From contig CAJTPO010000018.1 in the NCBI GenBank assembly GCA_910578115.1, forward strand, positions 1-64,000: a stretch of 64,000 bases of DNA. Reading direction: 5' to 3'. The translations under genes and the position numbers were made by a program. Shown here piece after piece: positions 25,961 to 34,072 of the stretch. The stretch's first letter is position 1; each line of letters starts with the position of its first letter. Source of the DNA: an uncultured Lachnospiraceae bacterium (lineage in GTDB: Bacteria; Bacillota; Clostridia; Lachnospirales; Lachnospiraceae). The notes below the pieces were generated by a model, which made no database searches, had not been told where the DNA came from, and saw only the letters and a program-made list of their open reading frames with translations.

Positions 25961-26242
25961 TAGTCTTTACCTCCAAAAACAGAACATTTCTATATTATAA
26001 TATATCCATCAAATCCAAAAAGTCAACGCGATTACCGTATTTTTCGAAAATATAAAATTTGTATGTGGAGTTATGAGTTAATTATTGATAAAATTATTGA
26101 AATTATCGTTTTAGAAGAATGAAAACATCTGTCTGTACCAATGTTGAACGGATGTTTGCAATCCCACAAGGGACACTTCCTTATGTGAAGGACTTCTTAT
26201 CCCTTCTTTTTCGACTATTCTCCAGCATACAGTGCGGGAAAT

Positions 26243-26281
26243 TTCACACCAATTTCACATCGGCCTCACGTCGACTTCACC
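26243..26281 (+). promoter_or_regulatory. Four 11-bp phased TTCACA repeats upstream of ABC operon
   Basis: TTCACA at 26243, TTCACA at 26254, CTCACG at 26265 and TTCACC at 26276 are spaced exactly 11 bases apart. Tandem sites with 11-base spacing are the signature of OmpR/PhoB-type regulators binding head to tail. TATCAT at 26286-26291 could be the -10 just after them. AAGGAGG and the first gene of the operon follow. The remainder of 25961-26242 is AT-rich and shows no supported gene. Confidence 0.6.
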
Positions 26282-26346
26282 CCCGTATCATAAACTTACC
26301 TCAACAGGCGGGCAGACAGAACCCGCAGACAAAGGAGGGAATCGTT

Positions 26347-26502
26347 ATGACATTTTCAGGACTGGAATGGTACTGGTGGCTGGTGATCGTGGCGGTGCTG
26401 GCAGTTGCTGTCCCGTGCAAGATTAAATTTGTGAAGTGGTGGAGCAGGCGGGAGCAGGAAAAGAAACAGGAGCAGCGCGGGAAATGGGGTGATGATGCAT
26501 GA
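26347..26502 (+). CDS. Small single-span membrane protein of ABC operon
   Basis: Encodes 51 residues. AAAGGAGG lies 7 bases before the ATG. One hydrophobic helix WYWWLVIVAVLAVAV (about 8-22) is followed by a strongly basic tail (KIKFVKWWSRREQEKK), giving an N-out, C-in topology. Its stop overlaps the start of the ATPase gene as ATGA, so it is co-translated with it. I do not recognise the family; a regulator or accessory subunit of the transporter is plausible. A longer open frame reaches back to 26119 but lacks a ribosome site and crosses the operator repeats. Confidence 0.65.
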   Translation: MTFSGLEWYWWLVIVAVLAVAVPCKIKFVKWWSRREQEKKQEQRGKWGDDA

Positions 26503-27347
26503 TTGAAGTAAAGGAGCTGACTTTCTCCTACGGCAGGGACAAACAGGCGCTGCACGGTCTGGACTTCACGGTGGAAGACGGGGAAATCTTTGGTTTTCTG
26601 GGGCCTAATGGCTCCGGGAAGTCGACGACCCAGAAAATCCTGACCGGAATTTTGAAAGGACACGGCGGCAGGGTATCGCTGTTCGGGCAGGATATTTCCG
26701 CGGCACATACGCAGGAATTTTTCCGAAAGATCGGCGTCCTGTTTGAGTTTCCCTATTTGTATGCCAATTTAAGCGCCGTTGACAATCTCAAATATTTTTC
26801 CTCGTTCTATCCGAAAGAGCAGGTACGCGGTATCGAGGAAATTCTGGAGGAACTGGAATTTAAGACGGACTTTATGAAGAAGCCGGTTTCATCCTACTCA
26901 AAGGGGATGCGGCAGCGGGTAAGCATGGCACGGGCGCTGATCAGTAATCCCAGGCTGCTGTTTCTGGACGAACCCACCAGCGGGCTCGACCCCTCCGGTG
27001 CGGTCCTGTTTCGCCGGATCATTGAGCAGGAACGCAAAAAGGGCACGACGGTATTTTTGACAACCCACAATATGCTGGATGCCGATCTGTTGTGTGACCG
27101 GGTGGCTTTTATATCCAACGGCGATATCGTAGCGCTGGATACGCCCAAAAATCTGAAAGAGCGCAACAGCGATCACCGCGTGGTGATCGACTATCTGTAT
27201 CAGGGGAGGCGGGAAGAAAAGACGCTGGAGGCTCCGGAACTGGCGGCCGGCATCCCTTTTGCACATGACGAGATCGTGAGCATCCACTCCCAGGAGCCGA
27301 CGCTGGAAGATATGTTCATTCAATATACGGGAAGGGGGCTGTCCTGA
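26499..27347 (+). CDS. ABC-2 type transporter ATP-binding protein
   Basis: Encodes 282 residues. It contains Walker A GPNGSGKSTTQKIL (about 37-50), signature SYSKGMRQRVSMARAL, Walker B LLFLDEPTSGLDPSG and H-loop FLTTHNMLDADLLC. A short C-terminal extension (IDYLYQGRREEKTLE) resembles exporters for antibiotics or peptides. It starts in the stop of the small membrane protein gene and ends in the first base of the permease gene, so the operon is tightly packed. The substrate is unknown; antimicrobial export is likely given the phased operator. Confidence 0.92.
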   Translation: MIEVKELTFSYGRDKQALHGLDFTVEDGEIFGFLGPNGSGKSTTQKILTGILKGHGGRVSLFGQDISAAHTQEFFRKIGVLFEFPYLYANLSAVDNLKYFSSFYPKEQVRGIEEILEELEFKTDFMKKPVSSYSKGMRQRVSMARALISNPRLLFLDEPTSGLDPSGAVLFRRIIEQERKKGTTVFLTTHNMLDADLLCDRVAFISNGDIVALDTPKNLKERNSDHRVVIDYLYQGRREEKTLEAPELAAGIPFAHDEIVSIHSQEPTLEDMFIQYTGRGLS

Positions 27348-28342
27348 TGTGGAAAACCTTTTGCTCCTTATTCAAAAAAGACTGCCGGATGATGCTGTCC
27401 GGAAAATTCTTCCTCATGTCGTTTGGCTTTCTGGCGGCTTATACCCTGTACGTGAACTTCGGCTATGTCAGGTTTATGGATGCCCGGCTGTACAATGTAT
27501 ATCTGTATGACCCGGCAAAAACCCAGACAACGGTTTCAGCCCTGGTTCAGCAGGTGTCGTCAGAAGAAGCGCTTGCTGCGGTTTTACGCGACGATACAGG
27601 CGGCGTTGGCATTGATGCCAGCTCCGGACAGCCGCAGCTTGTGTTTTATGAGATGGAAGAAAGTATGGACCGGCACCGGGCCGACTACGCGCTTTCTCTC
27701 CTGCGGCCGTCAGGGCATCACAGCGCCGAGGTGATCGGCTCCAATACGCCGGAACAAAAGGCGCGGAAAGAGATTACCTGTGAGCTGCTGTTTTTTGAAA
27801 TAGCCGCTGTCGGATTTCTGGGGATTGCCTCTGTGCTGTTTCAGGAAAAAAGTATGGGCATTATCCGCGTCCATGCGGTTCTGCCCTTGCGGAAGAATCT
27901 GTTTCTCCTGTCCAAGCTGGCAATCTTCCTGCTGTCCGATCTGGTCTTTGCAATACTGCTCACCGTGCTGAATGTGGGCGTTTCGGATACCGCATCCCTG
28001 CTGCCCGGGGTGCTGCTGCAGACGGCGCTCCTGTCCCTGATCATGGCCCTGACCGGACTGATCTGCTCCCTGCTTTTAAAAGACTTCCGACAGTTCACAC
28101 TGGCCTATCTGGTGGTTGCCATTTTTGTGGCGAGCCCGGTGTTCTTGTCTGCGAATACGGCGTTAAAGCCGGACTGGGTTTACTTCCATCCCTTTTTTCA
28201 TATCTATATGGGACTGAAAAACGCATACTTTGAGACGCCCCTGCACAGTCCTGTCTATTACCTGGGTTGTCTGGCTGCGATCGCAGCATTATTTGCGGGA
28301 GCACAGTATGTGTTCCGCAGGGAGATGAGAAAGGAAGGCTGA
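27347..28342 (+). CDS. ABC-2 transporter permease
   Basis: Encodes 331 residues. One helix lies near the N-terminus (KFFLMSFGFLAAYTLYVNF), followed by an extracellular loop of about 110 residues and five C-terminal helices (ITCELLFFEIAAVGFLGIASVLF, FLLSDLVFAILLTVLN, LLSLIMALTGLICSLLL, LAYLVVAIFVASPVFL, YLGCLAAIAALFAGAQYVF). This 1+5 layout is typical of ABC-2 exporters. The start overlaps the ATPase stop by one base. A dispersed repeat separates it from a second permease. Confidence 0.88.
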   Translation: MWKTFCSLFKKDCRMMLSGKFFLMSFGFLAAYTLYVNFGYVRFMDARLYNVYLYDPAKTQTTVSALVQQVSSEEALAAVLRDDTGGVGIDASSGQPQLVFYEMEESMDRHRADYALSLLRPSGHHSAEVIGSNTPEQKARKEITCELLFFEIAAVGFLGIASVLFQEKSMGIIRVHAVLPLRKNLFLLSKLAIFLLSDLVFAILLTVLNVGVSDTASLLPGVLLQTALLSLIMALTGLICSLLLKDFRQFTLAYLVVAIFVASPVFLSANTALKPDWVYFHPFFHIYMGLKNAYFETPLHSPVYYLGCLAAIAALFAGAQYVFRREMRKEG

Positions 28343-28396
28343 AGGTTGGAGCGTTATTGGAGTGCGTCGCAAAAAACTGCTTCGGCATGGAGGGAA

Positions 28397-28489
28397 GATT
28401 GAAAATTAAAATTTTCAATCGCGAGATTTGTGTCTGCGCGTTGCTTGCCACAAACTCGATATGCGCAAAAAGCAGCGCAGAAATGGAGG
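28397..28489 (+). repeat. Dispersed structured repeat, copy 1 (about 93 bp)
   Basis: It starts with a near-palindrome, arms GATTGAAAATT and AATTTTCAATC with 2 central bases. A second stem follows (CGAGATTTGTG with CACAAACTCG, one bulge), then a CTGCGC/GCGCAG pair. It ends AAATGGAG, which serves as the ribosome binding site of the permease gene starting at 28494. A copy at 53194-53286 differs at four or five positions. Immediately upstream, TGCTTCGGCATGGAGG at 28378-28393 is shared with 40862-40877. Confidence 0.8.
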
Positions 28490-28493
28490 AAAT

Positions 28494-29504
28494 ATGAAAG
28501 GATTATGGTATCAACTGAAAAGTGTGCTGCGTGACAGGTTTTGTCTGATGACGTTTCTGTTACCGGTTGTCGTTGCGGCAGCGCTGCATTTTGTCGGTGC
28601 AGTCGATTTCTCTGCGCTGAGTGAGCTGCGTTTTGGGGTCTGGCAGGGCGATTTACCGGAGCAGGCCGTTTCCTGGCTGGAACGGTATGGACCGGTGACG
28701 GTGTATCCGACGAGGGAAGAACTGGCGGAGGCCGTCAAAGAGCCGTCTACGAATGTGATCGGTGTGGAAGCTGCCGGAAACGGCATCAAAACGATGCTTG
28801 CCGGCGACGAGCTGGAGCTGTTTCGCCAAACCGCCGACACGCTGCCCGACCTGTACGAACAGCAAAATGCCGCGGGACAGACAGTGGTTCACATTTTAGA
28901 ACGCCCCGATGTGCTGGCCGGACTACAGGATATGTTTATCGCTGCCGTACTGATCGTCGCCATGTTTATGGGATGCACCTTTAATGCGATGAACATGATT
29001 TCTGAAAAGGAGGACGGTGTTGCGCTGATCAACGAGATTCTGCCGATGACCCACAGCCAGTATATCATGCAAAAACTCTTTGTGGGATTTATCTGCGGGT
29101 GCCTGTCCTCCATGATTACGGTCTGCATCTGCTTCGGGCTTTCTTTGCAGAATGGGGCGCTGATGCTGGTGATGCTGGTGCTCTCCGCATTTGTGGCGGC
29201 GCTGATGGGCTTATTCATCGGCAGGATTTCCAGTGGGCTGATGGTTGGCGTGGTCTATATCAAGATCGTTATGCTGTTGTTTATGGCCGTACCGATCCTT
29301 GGTTTTCTTGTGGGGACAAGTCAACCGCTTCTTATGGCTGTCAGCTACCTTGTCCCTTCGCAGGCGGCATTCGAGGGTATCATGGACTTGTCAACCGGCA
29401 GCGGGACGGTGGCGGTCAAAGATATTTTGATTCTTTTGGCCCATTGTATCGGATGGTTCCTGCTGTATATTGGCCTTTCCGTATATCAGAGGAAAAAGGC
29501 ATGA
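28494..29504 (+). CDS. ABC-2 transporter permease, second subunit
   Basis: Encodes 336 residues from ATG 28494, which follows GGAGGAAAT supplied by the dispersed repeat. The N-terminal helix RFCLMTFLLPVVVAAALHFVG is followed by a soluble loop and five helices (FIAAVLIVAMFMGCTFNAMNM, LFVGFICGCLSSMITVCI, LMLVMLVLSAFVAALMGLFIG, VVYIKIVMLLFMAVPILGFLV, ILILLAHCIGWFLLYIGLSV). FNAMNMISEKEDGVALINEILP is a motif of ABC-2 drug exporters. It shares its layout with the upstream permease, so the transporter is probably a heterodimer of the two with the single ATPase. Confidence 0.87.
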   Translation: MKGLWYQLKSVLRDRFCLMTFLLPVVVAAALHFVGAVDFSALSELRFGVWQGDLPEQAVSWLERYGPVTVYPTREELAEAVKEPSTNVIGVEAAGNGIKTMLAGDELELFRQTADTLPDLYEQQNAAGQTVVHILERPDVLAGLQDMFIAAVLIVAMFMGCTFNAMNMISEKEDGVALINEILPMTHSQYIMQKLFVGFICGCLSSMITVCICFGLSLQNGALMLVMLVLSAFVAALMGLFIGRISSGLMVGVVYIKIVMLLFMAVPILGFLVGTSQPLLMAVSYLVPSQAAFEGIMDLSTGSGTVAVKDILILLAHCIGWFLLYIGLSVYQRKKA

Positions 29505-29657
29505 CCGTGCACTTAATAAAGTCATCGACACTTGAAGCAATATAGTGAAAAAGAGTCCTGAGCGTGCTATAATATTTTACAGACGCGGCGGGGCTCTTTT
29601 TTTAGGAAGGGAGCAGGCAGAGGCAAAGAATAACAGAATAACGAAAGGGGAAAACAG

Positions 29658-30998
29658 ATGAGCACAGTTGTCACAACCAAAAAAGGAAAGATCAGAGGAT
29701 GCGCGGAAAATGGCTGCCTTGTATTTAAGGGTATACCCTACGCAAAACCGCCGGTGGGGGAACTTCGCTGGCGGGAGCCCCAGGTGACGGAGAACTGGGA
29801 AGGGGTCTATGAAGCGGTGCGGTTTTCCGGCAAGGCGGTGCAGGGGGAGCAGAACGTGGGATTCTACGGCAGGGAATTCTATGCGGATCCGGCGTATGAT
29901 GTGGAGATCAGTGAGGACTGCCTGTATTTGAATATCTGGACGCCGGAAGATGCGGTGGGGGAAGATGCAAAGGCGGGACTGCCGGTGGCATTCTGGATCC
30001 ACGGCGGAGCGTTTATGAGCGGGTACGGGAGTGAGCAGGAGTTTGACGGCGCGGCGTACGCGAAACGGGGTGTGATTCTTGTGACCATCAATTACCGCCT
30101 GAATGTGTATGGCTTTCTGGCGCATCCCTGGCTGGATGAGGAGAGCGGACGGGGCATATCCGGGAATTACGGTATACTGGATCAGATCGCCGCATTGCAG
30201 TGGGTTTCTGATCATATCGCGGCTTTCGGCGGTGATCCTGACAATATCACGATCTTCGGACAGTCTGCCGGTGCGATGAGCGTGCAGACGCTTCTGTCTT
30301 CGGAGCTGACCGGCAACAGGATCGCCAAAGCAATCCTGCAGAGCGGCGGCAGTTATCGCGTGGGAGTGCACCGGGATATGCCTTTGCGGGAAGCGGAAGA
30401 GTACGGAGAGAGATTTGTGGAGCTGACCGGGGCCAAAGATCTGGCCGGGCTTCGGGCCATGTCCACGCAGGAACTGGAGAAACCGCTTGGACAGATGATG
30501 GCGGAGGCTTTTACTTCCGGTAAGGGGCTGTTTTTCGTCCCCAATATCGACGGCCATGTGCTGAAACAGGGCTACAATGCAACCATTGAGGAGAAAAAGC
30601 TGAAACATATCCCCTACCTGCTGGGCAGCACGAAGAATGATATTATGGTGACGAAGGAGCAGCTGGCGGCAGGTGAGAAGGGAACCCTGTATGAGGGATG
30701 CATGGCGTTCAGCCATAAGATGGAGGAGCTTTGGGCCGAGCCTTCCCATGTCTACTATTTTTCCAGACAGATGCCGGGCGACGAAGAAGGCGCCTTCCAT
30801 TCTGCGGAATTGTGGTATGTGTTCGGCACTGTAAAGCGCTGCTGGCGGCCGCTTACGGAGGCGGATGTGCAGCTGAGTGAACGGATGCTGGATTACTGGA
30901 CCAATTTTATGAAAAAAGGAGACCCCAACGGGGACGGGCTGCCGCAGTGGCGGGAATGCAGCGCGGCGGATCCTTTTGTCATGGAATTTGATGTGTAG
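29658..30998 (+). CDS. Type-B carboxylesterase
   Basis: Encodes 446 residues. The alpha/beta hydrolase signatures are complete: GIPYAKPPVGELRWREPQ, SEDCLYLNIWTPE, oxyanion-hole WIHGGAFMSGYG, nucleophile elbow FGQSAGAMSVQ, and the late His in GAFHSAELWYVFGT. The protein is somewhat shorter than the usual 480-550 residues. There is no signal peptide, so it is cytoplasmic and could deacylate imported sugar or phenolic esters. A TATAAT lies at 29568-29573 and AAAGGGG before the ATG. It precedes the nucleoside salvage genes but is separated from them by 220 bases with a promoter. Confidence 0.9.
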   Translation: MSTVVTTKKGKIRGCAENGCLVFKGIPYAKPPVGELRWREPQVTENWEGVYEAVRFSGKAVQGEQNVGFYGREFYADPAYDVEISEDCLYLNIWTPEDAVGEDAKAGLPVAFWIHGGAFMSGYGSEQEFDGAAYAKRGVILVTINYRLNVYGFLAHPWLDEESGRGISGNYGILDQIAALQWVSDHIAAFGGDPDNITIFGQSAGAMSVQTLLSSELTGNRIAKAILQSGGSYRVGVHRDMPLREAEEYGERFVELTGAKDLAGLRAMSTQELEKPLGQMMAEAFTSGKGLFFVPNIDGHVLKQGYNATIEEKKLKHIPYLLGSTKNDIMVTKEQLAAGEKGTLYEGCMAFSHKMEELWAEPSHVYYFSRQMPGDEEGAFHSAELWYVFGTVKRCWRPLTEADVQLSERMLDYWTNFMKKGDPNGDGLPQWRECSAADPFVMEFDV

Positions 30999-31123
30999 GC
31001 GGGGCAGGCAGAAGCCATATTCCCGAAATATATCTGCATGGGTTCGGATTAAAGAGGAAAGGCGGCATAAAGCGCCCGAAATAGCAGAACAACGAAAATC
31101 GAATCGGAGAAGGACACGAGTCC

Positions 31124-31152
31124 TTGTAAAAAGGGTGTATAAGAGCTATGAT
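31124..31152 (+). promoter_or_regulatory. Sigma-A-like promoter of nucleoside salvage operon
   Basis: TTGTAA at 31124-31129 and TATGAT at 31147-31152 are separated by exactly 17 bases, 67 bases before the uridine phosphorylase start. Confidence 0.5.
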
Positions 31153-31218
31153 GACACTATCAACGACGGTAAAAAGGGCAGCCCCATAGAAAATCATAAC
31201 GATACAGGAGGAAAGAGT

Positions 31219-32001
31219 ATGCAGAATTATTCGGGAGAAGCAGGGTTACAGTATCATTTACAGATCAGGCCGGGGGACGTGGGAAAGTACGTGATCCTGC
31301 CGGGGGATCCCAAGCGGTGCGCGAAGATCGCGAAGCATTTTGAGGATGCGAAGCTGGTGGCGGACAGCCGGGAATTCGTTACTTACACGGGATATCTGGA
31401 CGGGGAAAAGGTAAGCGTTACCTCCACGGGTATTGGCGGGCCTTCCGCCACCATCGCCATTGAAGAGCTGACGCTGAGCGGAGCGGACACTTTTATCCGG
31501 GTAGGCACGTGCGGCGGTATTGATCTGGATGTCAAGGGCGGCGATATCGTCGTTGCCACCGGAGCGGTGCGCATGGAAGGCACCAGCAGGGAATATGCTC
31601 CCATAGAATATCCGGCGGTGGCTGATTTTGAGGTGGCCAATGCGCTGGTGGAGTCCTGCAGGGAACTGGCGCTGCCTTATCATGTGGGTGTGGTACAGTG
31701 CAAGGATGCTTTCTATGGCCAGCATGAGCCGGAGCGGATGCCGGTGAGTTATGAACTGCTGGACAAATGGGAAGCCTGGAAGCGTATGGGCTGTAAGGCT
31801 TCCGAGATGGAGTCGGCGGCGCTGTTCATTGCGGCCAGCCATCTGAGAGTGCGCTGCGGTTCCAACTTCCTGGTGGTAGGGAATCAGGAGAGAAACGCGC
31901 AGGGGCTGGATAATCCGATCATACACGATACGGAAGCGGCTATCACGGTGGCAGTGGGAGCGCTGAGAAGGCTGATCAGGGCGGACCGGGAGAAGCATTG
32001 A
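31219..32001 (+). CDS. udp: Uridine phosphorylase
   Basis: Encodes 260 residues from ATG 31219 behind AGGAGG. It contains PNP/UDP family motifs: phosphate-binding VILPGDPKRCAKIA, TGIGGPSATIAIEEL, FIRVGTCGGI, and the ribose/base region SEMESAALFIAA. It splits uridine (and deoxyuridine) with phosphate to uracil and (deoxy)ribose-1-phosphate. The next genes convert that sugar phosphate onward, so the three form a catabolic pathway. The upstream open frame to 30976 has no ribosome site and was not used. Confidence 0.92.
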   Translation: MQNYSGEAGLQYHLQIRPGDVGKYVILPGDPKRCAKIAKHFEDAKLVADSREFVTYTGYLDGEKVSVTSTGIGGPSATIAIEELTLSGADTFIRVGTCGGIDLDVKGGDIVVATGAVRMEGTSREYAPIEYPAVADFEVANALVESCRELALPYHVGVVQCKDAFYGQHEPERMPVSYELLDKWEAWKRMGCKASEMESAALFIAASHLRVRCGSNFLVVGNQERNAQGLDNPIIHDTEAAITVAVGALRRLIRADREKH

Positions 32002-32067
32002 CAGCACCGGAAACAAAAGACGGACGGACGTCGGATCTGCAGCAACAATATCAGGAGGAGTGTTGAA

Positions 32068-33264
32068 ATGGCGGAAAGAAAATATAAGAGAATCTTTACG
32101 ATCGTGATCGACTCGCTGGGCGTGGGAGCATTGGCGGATGCTGCCGCTTACGGCGATGAAGGGACGGATACTTTGGGACACATATCCCGGGAGATGGAGG
32201 AATTCAAGATTCCCAATCTCCAGAAGCTGGGCATGGCGAACCTGCATCCTTTAAAACAGGTTCCGGCGGTGGAACAGCCTCTGGGATATTTTATGAAAAT
32301 GAATGAGGCCAGCACCGGCAAGGATACCATGACGGGTCACTGGGAGATGATGGGGCTTCATATCACAAAGCCTTTTCAGACGTTTACGGAAACGGGCTTC
32401 CCGAAAGAACTGCTGGAGGAACTGTCCAGACGGACCGGCCGCGTGATCATCGGCAATAAAAGCGCCAGCGGCACGGAGATTCTGGAGGAACTGGCGGAGG
32501 AGGAGATCGCCACAGGTCATATGATCGTCTATACTTCTGCGGATTCGGTGCTGCAGATCTGCGGCAACGAGGAAACCTTCGGTCTGGAAGAGTTGTACCG
32601 CTGCTGCGAGATCGCAAGAGAGCTTACCATGAAGGATGAGTGGAAGGTGGGGCGTGTGATCGCCAGACCTTACGTGGGAAAAAAGCGGGGCGAGTTCAAG
32701 CGCACCAGCAACCGGCACGATTATGCGCTGAAACCTTATGGCCGGACGGCCTTAAATGCCTTGAAAGATGCCGGACTGGACGTAATCTCTGTAGGAAAGA
32801 TCTTTGATATCTTTGACGGCGAAGGCCTGACGGAATCCAACAAGTCCAAAAGTTCCGTGCACGGTATGGAGCAGGCGATTGAGATCGCAGGCAGGGATTT
32901 CGAGGGGCTGTGCTTCGTGAATCTGGTGGATTTCGATGCGCTATGGGGGCATCGGCGTGATGTGGCAGGATATGCCGGGGAGCTGGAGAAGTTTGATGTA
33001 AAGCTGGGAGAATTCCTGCCGCTGCTTAAGGAGGACGACCTGCTGATCATTACCGCGGACCACGGAAACGACCCGACCCACACGGGGACGGATCATACCA
33101 GGGAGAAGGTGCCGTTCCTGGCGTACTCTCCATCCATGAAGGGCAGCGGGAGGCTGGAGGACACCCGGACCTTTGCGGTGATCGGGGCCACCATTGCCGA
33201 TAATTTCGGAGTTGCCATGCCGGAAGGCACGATCGGAACTTCCCTGCTGGAGAAAATGGTGTAA
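32068..33264 (+). CDS. deoB: Phosphopentomutase
   Basis: Encodes 398 residues, normal length. The metal-site Asp is in TIVIDSLGVGALADA. STGKDTMTGHWEMMG contains the phosphorylated Thr region. ITADHGNDPTHTGTDHTREKVP holds the late metal ligands. LDVISVGKIFDIFDGEGLT is also diagnostic. It isomerises (deoxy)ribose-1-phosphate to the 5-phosphate, linking uridine phosphorylase and DeoC. AGGAGG lies upstream and the gene is 66 bases after udp. Confidence 0.96.
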   Translation: MAERKYKRIFTIVIDSLGVGALADAAAYGDEGTDTLGHISREMEEFKIPNLQKLGMANLHPLKQVPAVEQPLGYFMKMNEASTGKDTMTGHWEMMGLHITKPFQTFTETGFPKELLEELSRRTGRVIIGNKSASGTEILEELAEEEIATGHMIVYTSADSVLQICGNEETFGLEELYRCCEIARELTMKDEWKVGRVIARPYVGKKRGEFKRTSNRHDYALKPYGRTALNALKDAGLDVISVGKIFDIFDGEGLTESNKSKSSVHGMEQAIEIAGRDFEGLCFVNLVDFDALWGHRRDVAGYAGELEKFDVKLGEFLPLLKEDDLLIITADHGNDPTHTGTDHTREKVPFLAYSPSMKGSGRLEDTRTFAVIGATIADNFGVAMPEGTIGTSLLEKMV

Positions 33265-33314
33265 CGGGAGACGGAATATACAAGAATAGAATAAGAAATA
33301 AGAAGGAGAAGGTT

Positions 33315-33983
33315 ATGGACAGGAAAGACATTTTAAAGACAGTGGATCATACACTGCTCACGCAGACGGCTAGCTGGGAGGAGATCCGCGGGATTCTGGA
33401 TGACGGGATCAAATATCAGACCGCATCCGCCTGTATTCCGGCGGCTTATGTGAAGCAGGCGGCGGAATATGTGGAAGGCAGGCTGCCGATCTGTACGGTG
33501 ATCGGGTTCCCGAACGGATACAGCACTACGGCCGTGAAGGTTTTTGAGACGAAGGATGCCATTGCCAATGGGGCGGAAGAGATTGACATGGTGGTCAATA
33601 TCGGCTGGGTAAAAGACGGGAAATATCAGGAGATCGAGGACGAGATCCGGCAGATTCATGAAGCCTGCGGCGGAAAGATCTTAAAGGTGATTATCGAGAC
33701 CTGCCTGCTCACCGAGGAGGAGAAGATCAGGATGTGTGAGACCGTTACCAGTGCCGGGGCGGAGTTTATCAAGACCTCCACGGGATTTTCCACCGCCGGG
33801 GCTACCTTTGCGGATGTGGAGCTGATGCGGAAGCATGTCGGCAAAGAAGTGAAGGTGAAAGCCGCAGGCGGCATTGCGTCGCTGGAAGATGCGGAGAAAT
33901 TCATTGCGCTGGGAGCAGACAGACTTGGCACCAGCAGGATTGTTAAGATCATCAAACAGACAGATGACGGGGCAGGTTATTAG
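33315..33983 (+). CDS. deoC: Deoxyribose-phosphate aldolase
   Basis: Encodes 222 residues. DHTLLTQTASWEEI is the conserved opening, EIDMVVNIGWVKDG has the active-site Asp, EFIKTSTGFSTAGAT holds the Schiff-base Lys, and VKAAGGIASLEDAEKFIALGADRLGTSR has the second Lys and phosphate site. It cleaves deoxyribose-5-phosphate to glyceraldehyde-3-phosphate and acetaldehyde, the last step of the udp-deoB-deoC pathway. AAGGAGAAGG precedes the ATG. It is the last gene of the operon and converges with the GH32 gene. Confidence 0.96.
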   Translation: MDRKDILKTVDHTLLTQTASWEEIRGILDDGIKYQTASACIPAAYVKQAAEYVEGRLPICTVIGFPNGYSTTAVKVFETKDAIANGAEEIDMVVNIGWVKDGKYQEIEDEIRQIHEACGGKILKVIIETCLLTEEEKIRMCETVTSAGAEFIKTSTGFSTAGATFADVELMRKHVGKEVKVKAAGGIASLEDAEKFIALGADRLGTSRIVKIIKQTDDGAGY

Positions 33984-34015
33984 GAAATGTAATCTGCTTC
34001 GTAAGTGGCCCGGCG

Positions 34016-34057
34016 GCCCAAAAAGAAGAGGGCATCCCATGTGTGGATGTCCTCTTC
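34016..34057 (-). terminator. Terminator of fructosidase operon
   Basis: On the minus strand GAAGAGGACATCC and GGATGCCCTCTTC form a 13-bp stem with one wobble pair and a 7-base loop, followed by TTTTTGGG. It lies 16 bases after the GH32 stop. Confidence 0.75.
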
Positions 34058-34072
34058 GGCTGTTCGGCAGTA

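Noticed and set aside
26119..26346. Longer start for the 26347 small protein
   Set aside because: It would run through the phased operator repeats and a -10 box and has no ribosome site, whereas AAAGGAGG precedes 26347.
29577..30800. Minus-strand open frame of 407 codons
   Set aside because: Antisense to the carboxylesterase; composition is that of a shadow frame.
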